Source of the DNA: JALCLA01 sp965653565
GTDB taxonomy: Bacteria; Pseudomonadota; Gammaproteobacteria; Xanthomonadales; Xanthomonadaceae
Reading direction: 5' to 3'
DNA length: 56,289 nt
Assembly: GCA_965653565.1 (NCBI GenBank)
Contig: CBFHAI010000028.1
Location: 1 to 56,289, forward strand
This document shows positions 1 through 8,748 of the stretch, piece after piece (positions within the stretch are counted from its first letter, which is position 1; every line of letters starts with the position of its first letter). The notes beneath the pieces were generated by a model. That model made no database searches. It had not been told where the DNA came from and saw nothing but the letters and a program-made list of their open reading frames with translations. The position numbers were made by a program, and so were the translations under genes.

Positions 1-53
1 CCCCGACCAATGGCTTCGGAAGCCACTACTCTATCCGGCTGAGCTACGGGCGC
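1..53 (-). tRNA. tRNA-Arg (anticodon CCG), 3' part outside the window
   Basis: Read on the minus strand the segment starts GCGCCCGTAGCTCAG, which is a tRNA acceptor strand and D arm, and continues into an anticodon stem enclosing the seven-base loop TTCCGAA. The middle triplet CCG reads the CGG arginine codon. The variable-loop end, T arm and acceptor 3' strand lie beyond base 1, so only about two thirds of the gene is visible. The 5' half closely resembles other gammaproteobacterial tRNA-Arg(CCG). Confidence 0.93.
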
Positions 54-500
54 GTGTGCGGGCTGGTGGCCGCGTGGGACGCGGTGTCGACGGATTGGCG
101 TCGGCACCGGGCGCGAAGTATAGCGCACGCCGCCTGCCGGCGCGGTTGCGCTCCGGTCGACCCCAACCGACGGCCGACTCTCGGCGCTGGGCGACCCGAC
201 GAGCCATGTCTGCCTTCGACCTCGATGCTCTGCAATGGAAGGCTGCGATGCCTCCGGCTTTGCGCACTCCGGCGTGCCGGTCATGCGGCCGGGCCGGTTT
301 GCGCCGGGCCGTGCAACCGGTTCCCGCTGCCGTGCATCCACCACCGGCACGGGAACGATTCGGCACGGCGCAGGCACGCCCTGACACGCGGATGACCTTC
401 AGCACGTCATACGCGGCACTCGGCGGCGCATGTTGGATCAGGCGGCCGAGGTTCGGCGCGGGCGATCGCGTCATGACAGGTCACGCTCAGGGGACGACAC
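54..500. other. Intergenic region, no gene seen
   Basis: Between the tRNA and the AraC-type gene. The open frames here are typical GC-rich chance frames with arginine/alanine-rich translations and no recognisable domain. Apart from the possible tRNA -10 box I see no feature. Confidence 0.6.
117..122 (-). promoter_or_regulatory. Putative -10 box of the tRNA-Arg gene
   Basis: TATACT on the minus strand, about 64 bases upstream of the first tRNA base. That leaves room for a 5' leader of about 55 bases to be removed by RNase P. No convincing -35 hexamer is seen 16-18 bases further up, so the call rests on the -10 match and its position. Confidence 0.35.
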
Positions 501-1463
501 ATGGATGCGGCGAAATCTTCGGGGTCGGTGGCAGACGGCGTGCCCTTGGCCGCACCGATGGCGGCGAATTCGGACTGGCCCGTGCAATGTGTCGAGCTGG
601 GCACCGGGTTCGATTCGCTGGCGCAGCTTTCGCGCAGTCCGCGTGCCCACCTCGTGCTCGCGCACGGCAGCCTGCAGGTACGCGTGGCAGGCTTCGCGCC
701 TTTGGTGGCGAACCCGTGCGGCGTGTTGTTCCTGAATCCGGGCGATCGCATCGTGCGCATCGCCGCGGCCGATGAAAACAGCGTTGCCGACGTGATTTCG
801 CTGGCGCCCGATACAGCCGCGCGACTCTGTCGCCTGGCCGGCCTGCAGCAGGAAAAAGCGGCGCGCGCCGGCCAGTTGTTCGGCGGGCCGTGGGCGCGGC
901 TGGGGCTCGACGAATTCCTGCGCCTGCGGCTTTTGAACCGCCGCCGCGACGCTCCGGACCACGAGTCGCACCTGACGCGGTGGGTGCAGCGGGTACTGAA
1001 CCAGGCGATGCCCGAATGGCGCAAACGCCCGACGCCGGCGCGCCACGGACAGGATGGCGCGGACCCCGGCCGTTTCGGGCTGGCGCAGGGCATGGTCGCT
1101 TATCTCGACGTCAGTTGGCGCCGCAATGTCAGCCTGGCCGAGCTGAGCGCGGTGTTCGGGCTGACCTCGTTCCATCTATTGCGCGCCTTCAGCCGCAGCA
1201 TCGGCCTGACGCCGCATCAATACACGCTGCAACTGCGCTTGCGCCGCTCGCTGCGCCTGATCGAAAGCCACGACGGGCGTCTGGCCGACATCGCGATCGC
1301 GCTGGGCTTCAGCTCGCACGGACATTTTTCGACCGCGTTTCGCAGGGCGTTCGGCATGACACCGGCGAACTATCTGCGGCCCGTCAGCGTGCCGTCGCGG
1401 CCATTGCCGGCCGGCCACTCGAAATCGCAACCGCTGCGGCCGTTGCCGCCACCGCCGCAATAA
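501..1463 (+). CDS. AraC/XylS-family transcriptional regulator
   Basis: 320 residues. The C-terminal third (about residues 200-300) carries the two helix-turn-helix motifs of the AraC family: a first unit with LAELSAVFGLTSFHLLRAFS and a second with DIAIALGFSSHGHFSTAFRR followed by the classic FGMTPANY ending. The N-terminal part (about 20-180) should be a cupin-type effector or dimerisation domain, but I do not recognise the ligand. A proline-rich tail of about 25 residues follows the DNA-binding domain. The gene stands alone, with the tRNA behind it and a cytochrome gene 215 bases ahead, so its target cannot be read from context. The ATG at 501 was chosen because the N terminus reads as ordinary protein from there. 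Confidence 0.85.
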   Translation: MDAAKSSGSVADGVPLAAPMAANSDWPVQCVELGTGFDSLAQLSRSPRAHLVLAHGSLQVRVAGFAPLVANPCGVLFLNPGDRIVRIAAADENSVADVISLAPDTAARLCRLAGLQQEKAARAGQLFGGPWARLGLDEFLRLRLLNRRRDAPDHESHLTRWVQRVLNQAMPEWRKRPTPARHGQDGADPGRFGLAQGMVAYLDVSWRRNVSLAELSAVFGLTSFHLLRAFSRSIGLTPHQYTLQLRLRRSLRLIESHDGRLADIAIALGFSSHGHFSTAFRRAFGMTPANYLRPVSVPSRPLPAGHSKSQPLRPLPPPPQ

Positions 1464-1617
1464 GGCGGTAGCCGGAGCGGCCGGGGAGCCGGCACGATCG
1501 CCGCCCGTCGATGATTTTCCCGCCCGAATCCGCCCGAATCCGCCCGGAAACACAGATTCCGGGCCCCCGCGGCCGCTCCGGCCACCCGCCAACTTCCCCG
1601 TGCCCGAAGCCGCCGGC

Positions 1618-1623
1618 TATAAT
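1618..1623 (+). promoter_or_regulatory. Putative -10 box of the cytochrome c gene
   Basis: A consensus TATAAT 55 bases upstream of the GTG start at 1679. It is conspicuous because the surrounding sequence is very GC-rich. A weak TTCCCC lies 18 bases upstream as a possible -35. Confidence 0.45.
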
Positions 1624-1678
1624 TGCGCCCTTTGTTTCAGCGGCCCCGCCAACGGGCCGCCCCAACCGTAGGTGATGC

Positions 1679-2194
1679 GTGAGAAATCACGACCTGGTCT
1701 TCCTCAAACACTTTTCCATGGTGATCCTGTTCCTGATGGGGGTCACGGTGGTTCTGCTGGTTTTCGCGGCGTATCTGCATACCACGGCGCCGGTCGAAGT
1801 CGACCGCCGCGTCGAGCAGCGCACGGTCGAGCGGATCAAGCCGCTGGCGGGCGTATATGCCGGCGAAACCGGCGCCGCCGCGATGGCGGCCGCCGCCGAA
1901 GCGGCCAAGGCTGCCGCGGCTTCGCAGGTGGCCTACGACGGCACGCTCGACGGCTCGGTGGTCTACGGCGCGCTGTGCTCGGCCTGCCACGGCTCGGGCG
2001 TCGGCGGCGCGCCGATGCTCACCCAGGCGGCCTGGTCGGCGCGCGTGGCGCAGGGCATGGATACGCTGGTCACGCACGCGATCGAGGGCTACCAGGGTCC
2101 GGCCGGGCTGATGCCAGCCAAGGGCGGCAATCCGGCGCTCACCGACGAGCAGGTGGCGGCGACGGTCAAGTGGATGGTCGACAACCTGAAGTAA
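1679..2194 (+). CDS. Membrane-anchored c-type cytochrome (cytochrome c5-like)
   Basis: 171 residues with GTG start. The nearby ATG at 1675 is in another frame, and AGGTGA just upstream can serve as ribosome-binding site. A hydrophobic segment (about residues 12-32) forms an N-terminal membrane anchor, followed by an alanine-rich linker and one haem c domain. The single CxxCH motif is CSACH (about residue 100), in a GALCSACHGSGVGGAPML context, with a distal methionine in the GLMPAKGG segment as the likely sixth ligand. This is the layout of short cytochrome c5-like electron carriers facing the periplasm. Its redox partners are not in the window. Confidence 0.88.
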   Translation: MRNHDLVFLKHFSMVILFLMGVTVVLLVFAAYLHTTAPVEVDRRVEQRTVERIKPLAGVYAGETGAAAMAAAAEAAKAAAASQVAYDGTLDGSVVYGALCSACHGSGVGGAPMLTQAAWSARVAQGMDTLVTHAIEGYQGPAGLMPAKGGNPALTDEQVAATVKWMVDNLK

Positions 2195-2215
2195 GCTTGT
2201 CGCACCCCCGCCGAG

Positions 2216-2239
2216 CGACGCCGCCTCCGGGCGGCGTCG
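2216..2239 (+). terminator. Hairpin after the cytochrome gene
   Basis: Perfect 10-bp inverted repeat CGACGCCGCC / GGCGGCGTCG with the stable loop TCCG, 21 bases after the cytochrome stop. There is no run of T after it, so it may be a factor-dependent or weak terminator or an mRNA-end stabiliser. Confidence 0.5.
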
Positions 2240-2333
2240 TCGTGTCTGGGGGACCCGATCGAGCGCTTCACCCAGTCGTCCACCGAGCAATTCGCGTAGT
2301 CCGCCGAGCCAGTCAACGAGTGATGCGAACCGA

Positions 2334-4151
2334 ATGATCCTGCGTGCCTTGTCCGCCGCGCTGCTCGCAGCGCTCGTGCTCGTCGGCTGCGATGCCGAGG
2401 GCGAGAGCGCGGTGTCGCGCGCGCCCGCGGAAAGCAGTGCGGCGCCCGAGCGGCGGTTGTCGCTGGGCGCGGTGCAGGGGCGCGCCGCACGCAGCGCGCT
2501 CGAAGGCCAGCGCGTCGATGTGCACGGCATCGTCACCGGCAACTTCGTCAGCGGGCTCGATGGTTTCTTCCTGCAGGATCCGGCCGGCGAAGCCGACGAC
2601 GATCCGCTCACGTCCGACGCGGTGTTCGTGCACTGGCCGCGCGGCAGCGCGCCGAAAGTGCGGCGCGGCGACCGCGTGCGCGTGGCCGGCACCGTGGCCG
2701 AGCGCGGCACGGGCGACGACGTCACCACCAGCATCGAAGCCACCGAAGTCGCGCCGATGGGCCGCGGCGCGGTGGCGGCGCTGGTGATCGATGCGGCGCC
2801 CGCCGCCCTGGCCGATTGGGAACGCTACGAAGGCATGTGGCTGCGTTTCTCCAGACCGCTCACCGTCAGCGGCAACGGTTCGCTGCTGCGCTACGGCGAA
2901 CTGGTGGCCAGCATCGGCAACCGCCAGTGGCAACCGACCGAACGCCATCCGCCCGGCGCGCAGGCGAAAGTGGCGCAAGACGACAGCCTGCGCCGCCGCC
3001 TGATTCTCGACGACAACCGCAGCTCGGAATTCCCCGACAAACTGTGGTTCCTGCCGAACGGCCTGAGCCCGGCGCAACCGCTGCGCAACGGCTCGGAATT
3101 GCGCGATGTCGAAGGCATCCTCGAACAACGCTTCGGCTGGCGCCTGCAATTGACCGCGGCACTCGCCAGCATTGAACAAGCGCCGCGCCCGACGCCGCCC
3201 GAGCTGCCGGCCGGTTTGCGCGCCGGCAGTTTCAACGTACTGAACTGGTTCAACGGCGATGGTCGCGGCCGTGGCTTTCCGACCGAGCGCGGTGCCACCG
3301 ATGCGAAGGAAGCAGTGCGCCAGCGCGACAAACTGGTCGCCTCGATCGGCACCTTGCGGCCCGATGTCGCGGCCGTGCTGGAACTGGAAAACGACGGCTA
3401 CGACGCGCGCAGCAGCATCGCCGAACTCGTCACCGCGTTGAACGCGAAACTCGGCGACAAGGAATATGCCTTCGTCGATGCGGGCGAAGGGCCGGGCACC
3501 GATGCGATCCGCGTCGGCCTGATCTATCGGCCGGCCGCAGTGAAACCGAGCGGTCCGCCCGCCTCGATCGCGACCGGCGCGTTCGCCGATCACAACCGCG
3601 TGCCGCTCGCGCAGGCCTTCGTGCCGGCCGCTGGCGGCGAGCCCTTCGTCGTCGTGGCCAATCACTTCAAATCGAAAGGCAGCTGCGAAGAAGCGCACGC
3701 GGCGGGCGATCAGGACAACCGCGACGGCCAGGGCTGCTGGAACGCCACGCGCGTGGCCGCCGCGCGCGAATTGAGCGAATGGCTGGCCAGCGATCCGACC
3801 GGCGCCGGTACGCGCAGCCTGATCCTCGGCGATCTCAACAGCTACGGCCAGGAAGATCCGGTGCGCGCGCTGCGCGATGCCGGCTGGCGCGACGCCTTCG
3901 AAATCGTCGGCGCAAAACGCCCGTACAGCTTCGTCTGGAACGGTTACACCGGCCGCCTCGATCACGCCTTCGCGAGCGAATCGCTGGCGCCGTTCGTGAT
4001 CGCGGCCGACGAGTGGCACATCAACGCCGACGAATCCGATGCCTTCGACTACAACCGCGAAAAGCATCAGGACGCCTGGTATGTGGTCGATGCGTATCGC
4101 TCGTCCGATCATGATCCGCTGATCGTCGTGCTCGATTTCGCGCGCCGCTGA
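2334..4151 (+). CDS. ExeM/NucH-family extracellular endonuclease, lipoprotein
   Basis: 605 residues. The N terminus is a lipoprotein signal with lipobox LVGC (Cys at about residue 19). Residues about 45-200 resemble the OB-fold domain found in front of extracellular nucleases of this family. From about residue 295 an endonuclease/exonuclease/phosphatase domain follows: AGSFNVLNWF start, ELEND metal-binding glutamate, VVANHFKSKG, GDLNSYGQ and a final SDHDP, all hallmarks of the family. Two cysteines in the SKGSCEEA...GCWNATR stretch are also typical of ExeM-type enzymes. The likely job is degradation of extracellular DNA for nutrients or biofilm turnover, here tethered to a membrane rather than freely secreted. 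It stands alone, 56 bases before the next forward gene. Confidence 0.88.
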   Translation: MILRALSAALLAALVLVGCDAEGESAVSRAPAESSAAPERRLSLGAVQGRAARSALEGQRVDVHGIVTGNFVSGLDGFFLQDPAGEADDDPLTSDAVFVHWPRGSAPKVRRGDRVRVAGTVAERGTGDDVTTSIEATEVAPMGRGAVAALVIDAAPAALADWERYEGMWLRFSRPLTVSGNGSLLRYGELVASIGNRQWQPTERHPPGAQAKVAQDDSLRRRLILDDNRSSEFPDKLWFLPNGLSPAQPLRNGSELRDVEGILEQRFGWRLQLTAALASIEQAPRPTPPELPAGLRAGSFNVLNWFNGDGRGRGFPTERGATDAKEAVRQRDKLVASIGTLRPDVAAVLELENDGYDARSSIAELVTALNAKLGDKEYAFVDAGEGPGTDAIRVGLIYRPAAVKPSGPPASIATGAFADHNRVPLAQAFVPAAGGEPFVVVANHFKSKGSCEEAHAAGDQDNRDGQGCWNATRVAAARELSEWLASDPTGAGTRSLILGDLNSYGQEDPVRALRDAGWRDAFEIVGAKRPYSFVWNGYTGRLDHAFASESLAPFVIAADEWHINADESDAFDYNREKHQDAWYVVDAYRSSDHDPLIVVLDFARR

Positions 4152-4207
4152 ATCGCCGATCGCGCGCCTTCGCTATCATCGCCAACCCGCTGCCGTGACC
4201 GATCGCC

Positions 4208-4882
4208 ATGAGTGAGTCCGAGATTCGATTTCCCGAGGCCTCGACCGAACTGATATTGCGCGGGCCGGCCGGCGACATCGAGGTGGCGGTCGATCTGCCG
4301 CAGCCGCAGGACGAGCGCGCCGGCACCGCGGTGATCTGCCACCCGCATCCGATGCAGGGCGGCACCATGCACAACAAGGTGGTGGTGATGGTGGAGCGCA
4401 GCCTGCGCGAACTCGGCCTGCGCACGGTGCGTTTCAATTTCCGCGGCGTCGGCGCCTCGGCCGGCGAATACGACGAAGGCCGAGGCGAAACGCTCGATCT
4501 GCTCGCGGTGGCCGAATGGGTGCAGCGGGTGCGGCCGAACGATGCCTTGTGGCTCGCCGGTTTTTCGTTCGGCAGCTACGTCGCGCTGCTTGCGGCGCGC
4601 CATCTGCCGGTCAAGCAGATGATTTCGGTGGCGCCGCCGGTCGGCCGCTGGGATTTCTCCGCCGCCATCGCGCCGCCGTGCCCGTGGCTGATCGTGCAGG
4701 GCGAAGACGACGACGTGGTCGAGCCGCAGAAAGTGTTCGACTGGGTCGATTCGATGGGCGACAAGCCGACCCTGGTGCGCATGCCGGAAACCGGCCATTT
4801 CTTCCATCGCCGCCTGATGGATCTGCGCGGCGCGGTGAAGAACGGCGTGCGCCAGAACCTGCCGCCGAAGCTCAATCCGTAA
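4208..4882 (+). CDS. Small alpha/beta hydrolase (COG2945-like)
   Basis: 224 residues without a signal peptide, so probably cytoplasmic. The nucleophile elbow is GFSFGSYVA (serine at about residue 122). The early strand ICHPHPMQGGTMHNKVV is the typical signature of this small hydrolase group, and the histidine in ETGHFFHRR completes the triad, with an aspartate in VQGEDDDVV. The natural substrate of the group is not established. A possible -10 box (TATCAT) lies about 35 bases upstream. It may be co-transcribed with zapE, which begins 26 bases after its stop. Confidence 0.82.
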   Translation: MSESEIRFPEASTELILRGPAGDIEVAVDLPQPQDERAGTAVICHPHPMQGGTMHNKVVVMVERSLRELGLRTVRFNFRGVGASAGEYDEGRGETLDLLAVAEWVQRVRPNDALWLAGFSFGSYVALLAARHLPVKQMISVAPPVGRWDFSAAIAPPCPWLIVQGEDDDVVEPQKVFDWVDSMGDKPTLVRMPETGHFFHRRLMDLRGAVKNGVRQNLPPKLNP

Positions 4883-4907
4883 CGTGATCGCGTCGTTGCG
4901 GTAGCCG

Positions 4908-6017
4908 ATGAGCCCGATCGACAGGCGCGCGCAGCGCCCGAGCGAGGCCTACGAAGACGGCATCGCTGCCAAGCGCTGGACGCGCGATCGCGCGCAGGAA
5001 ATGGCGCTGCGCGAACTCGATCGCATCCACGACGCGCTGGTCGATCGCGCCGCGCGCGGCTGGTTCGAACGCATCGCGCGCCAGTTCAGCCGCGACGAAA
5101 TCCCGCGCGGGCTTTATCTGTGGGGCGGCGTCGGGCGCGGCAAGACCTTCCTGATGGATCTGTTCTACGAACACCTGCCGCTGGCGGAGAAACGCCGCGT
5201 GCATTTCCATCGTTTCATGGGCGAAGTGCACGCGCGTATCCGCGGCCTCGGCGAGCGCGAGGATCCGCTGGCGGTGGTGGCTGCCGAGTATGCTGATCGA
5301 ATGCGCCTGCTTTGCCTCGACGAATTCTTCGTCAGCGACATCGGCGACGCGATGATCCTGGGCCGCCTGCTGCAGCAGTTGTTCGAGCGCGGCGTGGTGC
5401 TGGTGACGACATCCAATACCGCGCCGTCCAATCTTTATCGCGACGGCTTGCAGCGCGCGCGCTTCGAGCCGGCCATCGCGCTGATCGAGCGCCACTGCGT
5501 GGTGCAGCATCTGGTGAGTCCGCACGATTACCGGCTGCGCAGCCTCACGCAGGCGCCGACCTATCATCATCCGCTCGGCCCGCAGGCCGCCGCCGCCATC
5601 GAGGCGTGCTACGAACGCCTGACCGCCGACACCATCCGCGACGGCCAACCGTTGATGATCAACGAGCGGCCGATCGAGACCGTGGATACCGCCGACGGCG
5701 TGGCCTGGTTCGAATTCGCCGCCTTGTGCGAGGGCCCGCGCGCGGTCGCCGATTACATCGAAATCGCGCGCGATTTCCACACCGTGCTGCTATCCAACGT
5801 GCCGGGGTTCGATCGTTCGAACGACGATGCGGCGCTGCGCTTCGTGCACCTGATCGATGAACTCTACGATCGCAATGTCAACCTGATCCTGTCGGCCACC
5901 GCGCCGGCGACGCAGTTGTATCGCGGCGAACGCCATGCCGGCGCGTTCGAGCGCACGGCGAGCCGTTTGATCGAGATGCAGTCCGAAGCTTTCCTGGCGC
6001 GTGAACACAAAGCCTGA
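4908..6017 (+). CDS. zapE: Cell division protein ZapE (AFG1-like ATPase)
   Basis: 369 residues, the usual length. Walker A is GGVGRGKT (about residues 73-80), in the family context LYLWGGVGRGKTFLMDLFY. Walker B is LLCLDEFFV (about 134-142), followed by DIGDAMIL. The stretch VVLVTTSNTAPSNLYRDGLQR is a strong family signature. ZapE is a cytoplasmic ATPase that associates with the Z ring and modulates FtsZ assembly in E. coli; mitochondrial AFG1/LACE1 are homologues. Its end overlaps the next gene by 17 bases, which suggests translational coupling. Confidence 0.95.
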   Translation: MSPIDRRAQRPSEAYEDGIAAKRWTRDRAQEMALRELDRIHDALVDRAARGWFERIARQFSRDEIPRGLYLWGGVGRGKTFLMDLFYEHLPLAEKRRVHFHRFMGEVHARIRGLGEREDPLAVVAAEYADRMRLLCLDEFFVSDIGDAMILGRLLQQLFERGVVLVTTSNTAPSNLYRDGLQRARFEPAIALIERHCVVQHLVSPHDYRLRSLTQAPTYHHPLGPQAAAAIEACYERLTADTIRDGQPLMINERPIETVDTADGVAWFEFAALCEGPRAVADYIEIARDFHTVLLSNVPGFDRSNDDAALRFVHLIDELYDRNVNLILSATAPATQLYRGERHAGAFERTASRLIEMQSEAFLAREHKA

Positions 6018-7329
6018 CGCGACCGCGCGTTGGCCGGCGTGGCTGGCGGCGGCGATCGGCGTGGCGTTGACGCTGGCGGCGTTCTATCCGGGCTTGATGT
6101 CGCACGATTCGGCCGGGCAATACGCGCAGGCGATGGGGCTGCGCCGGCTCGACGATGTGCATCCGCCGCTGATGACCTGGCTGTGGCGGATGACCAATGG
6201 CGTCGTCGCCGGGCCCGGCGGCATTTTCGTCGTATTCGTCGTGGCGTGGTGGAGCGGCCTGGCGGCGCTGGTGTCGCAGTGCACGCTCGGCCGTGCCGCC
6301 AGCTTCGGCATCGTGCTCGCTGCAGGCCTGTTTCCGTCGACTTTCCTGATGCTGGGCCACGTCTGGAAGGACGTCGGCATGGCGGCGGCCTTGTTGCTCG
6401 CCGCCGCGGCGGTGCATGCGCATCGTCGCGGCGCCGGCGCCGGCGTGCGATGGAGTGCGATTGCGTTGCTCGCGATCGCGTGCGCGCTTCGCCACAACGG
6501 ATTGTTCGCTGCGCTGCCGCTGCTCGCGTGGCTGTGCTGGCCGCGACCGGGCGAACCATTCCGCATCGTGCGACAGCCTGCGATCTTCACGCTGCTCGTC
6601 GCCGTGCTCGCCGTGGCGCCGGCGGCGCTTGCCACGGCGATGCGCGCCGAACGCGCCCAGGCATGGACCGCGGTCGCGCTGTGGGACCTAGCGGCGGTTT
6701 CCATCGATGCGCAGCGCGTGTTGTTGCCGGCGAGTCTGGTCACGCCGGATCTTTCGGTGCAGATGCTCGAGCGCGCCTACGTGCCGTATGCGAATCCGCC
6801 GCTGTTCGATCTGGGCAAAATCCGGTTGAGTTTCTTCACGAGCTACAGCGATGCGCAATGGCGCGATCTGAAGTCGGCCTGGATCGCCGCGGTGCGCGCT
6901 CATCCGGTCGCCTACTTGCGGCATCGCGCGCGGCTGTCGCGCTATCTGTGGTTCGGTTTTCCGGCCGAATTGCCGCGCGAACTGGTCTACGTGCCGCAGC
7001 GCATCGTGCCGCCCGACGCGAATCTGACGCTGCCTGCCGTCGACGAATCGTCCTGGCTTTGGCGGCTCGCCGCATGGCTGCGTCCGACGCCGTTGTTCGC
7101 CGGCGCGCTCTATCTCGCGCTCGGCGCCGTCGCGGCGGTGTTGGTCCGGCGCCAGCCGCACCCGGCGCGCGGTACCGTGTTCGCGCTGGTCGGCAGCGCC
7201 TGGGCCAATGCCTTGCCGCTGTCGCTGATCAGCGGTTCGGCCGAATTCCGCTATCTCGCCTGGACCGCGCTCGCCGCCGTGCTGGCGTTCGCGCTGGCCG
7301 TTTTCGGACGCCGCGCGAACATCGGGTAG
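6001..7329 (+). CDS. Polytopic membrane protein, possible glycosyltransferase-like
   Basis: 442 residues from a GTG start inside the end of zapE. About nine to eleven hydrophobic segments are visible, spread from residue 13 to the C terminus. The first loop contains FYPGLMSHDSAGQYAQA and DDVHPPLMTWLW. A later loop has GHVWKDVGMA, and ALRHNGLFAALPLL follows. Acidic and HPP motifs in the first periplasmic loop, plus a later KD pair, resemble GT-C-fold membrane glycosyltransferases, so a sugar- or lipid-linked transferase is possible. I cannot name a family with certainty. No lipopolysaccharide genes lie beside it to support the idea. Confidence 0.72.
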   Translation: MNTKPDATARWPAWLAAAIGVALTLAAFYPGLMSHDSAGQYAQAMGLRRLDDVHPPLMTWLWRMTNGVVAGPGGIFVVFVVAWWSGLAALVSQCTLGRAASFGIVLAAGLFPSTFLMLGHVWKDVGMAAALLLAAAAVHAHRRGAGAGVRWSAIALLAIACALRHNGLFAALPLLAWLCWPRPGEPFRIVRQPAIFTLLVAVLAVAPAALATAMRAERAQAWTAVALWDLAAVSIDAQRVLLPASLVTPDLSVQMLERAYVPYANPPLFDLGKIRLSFFTSYSDAQWRDLKSAWIAAVRAHPVAYLRHRARLSRYLWFGFPAELPRELVYVPQRIVPPDANLTLPAVDESSWLWRLAAWLRPTPLFAGALYLALGAVAAVLVRRQPHPARGTVFALVGSAWANALPLSLISGSAEFRYLAWTALAAVLAFALAVFGRRANIG

Positions 7330-7360
7330 CATCGACGCCAACGTCCGCCAGGAATCGCTC

Positions 7361-8647
7361 ATGTCCCGACCGTTGTTCGCCTTCGTCCTTGCCGTCTGCT
7401 GCGCACCGGCCGTCGCCGCCGATGTCGAAAGCCTCGCCGGCGGCATCGATGCCAAGGTGCTGGCCTGGCGCCGCGATATCCATCAGCACCCGGAATTGGG
7501 CAACCGCGAAACGCGCACCGCGCAACTGGTCGCCGAGCATCTGCGCGCACTCGGACTGGAGCCGAAAACCGGCATCGCCTACACCGGCGTCACCGCAGTG
7601 CTCAAAGGCGGCAAGCCCGGACCGCGCATCGCATTGCGCGCCGACATGGACGCGCTGCCAGTGGCCGAGCGCGTCGAGCTGCCGTTCGCATCGAAAGCCA
7701 CGGCGACCTATCGCGGCGAAAGCGTCGGCGTGATGCACGCCTGCGGCCACGACGCGCATACCGCGATCCTGATGGGCGTGGCCGAAGCCCTGGTCGCGAT
7801 GAAAGACGATCTGCCGGGCGAAGTGATGTTCGTGTTCCAGCCGGCCGAAGAAGGTCCGCCCGACGATGAGGAAGGCGGTGCCACGCTGATGCTGGAAGAA
7901 GGCGTGTTCGCCGACTACAAACCCGACGCGATGTTCGGCCTGCACGTCTTCAGCACGCTCAACGTCGGCACCATCGGCGTGCGCCCGGGCCCGCTGATGG
8001 CGGCCTCCGATCGTTTCACCATCACGGTGAAGGGCCGCCAGACGCATGGCTCGCGGCCCTGGGGCGGCGTCGACCCGGTCGCCGCCGCGGCGGAAATCGT
8101 CACGTCGTCGCAGCACATCGTGAGCCGGCAGATGAACATTTCGAAGCTGCCGGTGGTGATCAGCTTCGGCGCGATCAAGGGCGGCATCCGCTACAACATC
8201 ATTCCCGACTCGGTCGACCTGCTCGGCACCATCCGCACTTTCGACGAAGGCATGCGCAAGGATGTCTACGCGCGCCTGGCGCGCACTGCCGAACACATCG
8301 CCGCGGCCCACGGCGCCACCGTCGAACATGCGATTCCGGCCGACGAAGGCAACCTGGTGACGATGAACGACGTCGCGCTCACCGAGCGCATGATGCCGAC
8401 CTTGCAGAGCGTCGTCGGCAGCGCCAACGTCGTCGATCCGGGCTACACGATGGGCGCGGAGGACTTCTCGTACTTCGCGCGCGAAGTGCCGTCGATGTAT
8501 TTCTTCGTCGGTGCCACGCCGCGCGGCAGCGACCCGCTCGCCGCGCCGAGCAATCACTCGCCGGAATTCTTCCTCGACGAGGAAGCGCTGAAAATCGGCA
8601 CGCGCGCGATGCTCGCGGTGGCCACCGAATATCTCGAAGGGCAGTAA
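7361..8647 (+). CDS. Exported M20-family amidohydrolase (hippurate hydrolase-like)
   Basis: 428 residues. A clear signal peptide ends near residue 20 (CCAPAVAA), so the enzyme acts in the periplasm or outside. M20D signatures follow in order: RRDIHQHPELGNRET, LRADMDALP, the metal-binding HACGHDAHTA (about residues 126-135), FQPAEEGPPDDEEGG, a dimerisation domain with GRQTHGSRPWGGVDP, and a C-terminal MGAEDFSYFA...GATPRG...NHSPEFFLDE block with the last metal histidine. The family removes N-acyl groups from amino acids or cleaves small amides through a binuclear metal site. The exported form suggests scavenging of N-acyl amino acids or peptides. It is 31 bases behind the membrane protein gene. 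Confidence 0.9.
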   Translation: MSRPLFAFVLAVCCAPAVAADVESLAGGIDAKVLAWRRDIHQHPELGNRETRTAQLVAEHLRALGLEPKTGIAYTGVTAVLKGGKPGPRIALRADMDALPVAERVELPFASKATATYRGESVGVMHACGHDAHTAILMGVAEALVAMKDDLPGEVMFVFQPAEEGPPDDEEGGATLMLEEGVFADYKPDAMFGLHVFSTLNVGTIGVRPGPLMAASDRFTITVKGRQTHGSRPWGGVDPVAAAAEIVTSSQHIVSRQMNISKLPVVISFGAIKGGIRYNIIPDSVDLLGTIRTFDEGMRKDVYARLARTAEHIAAAHGATVEHAIPADEGNLVTMNDVALTERMMPTLQSVVGSANVVDPGYTMGAEDFSYFAREVPSMYFFVGATPRGSDPLAAPSNHSPEFFLDEEALKIGTRAMLAVATEYLEGQ

Positions 8648-8653
8648 CCGGGC

Positions 8654-8734
8654 CGTAGCCCGGATGCAGCGAAGCGCAATCCGCGACGCACGCAACGAAC
8701 GCGCGCAGCCGCCCGGATTTTGATCCGGGCTACG
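8654..8734. repeat. Intergenic inverted repeat, copy 1 (imperfect)
   Basis: The ends are exact reverse complements: CGTAGCCCGGAT at 8654-8665 and ATCCGGGCTACG at 8723-8734. The left side continues GCAGCGAAGCGCAATCCG. It lies between two convergent genes. A second element at 36289-36379 has the same end sequence with one compensated base change, so this is a family of repeats rather than a chance hairpin. It resembles the REP/BIME-like repeats common in gammaproteobacteria. Confidence 0.75.
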
Positions 8735-8748
8735 ACCGTGCGATTCCG

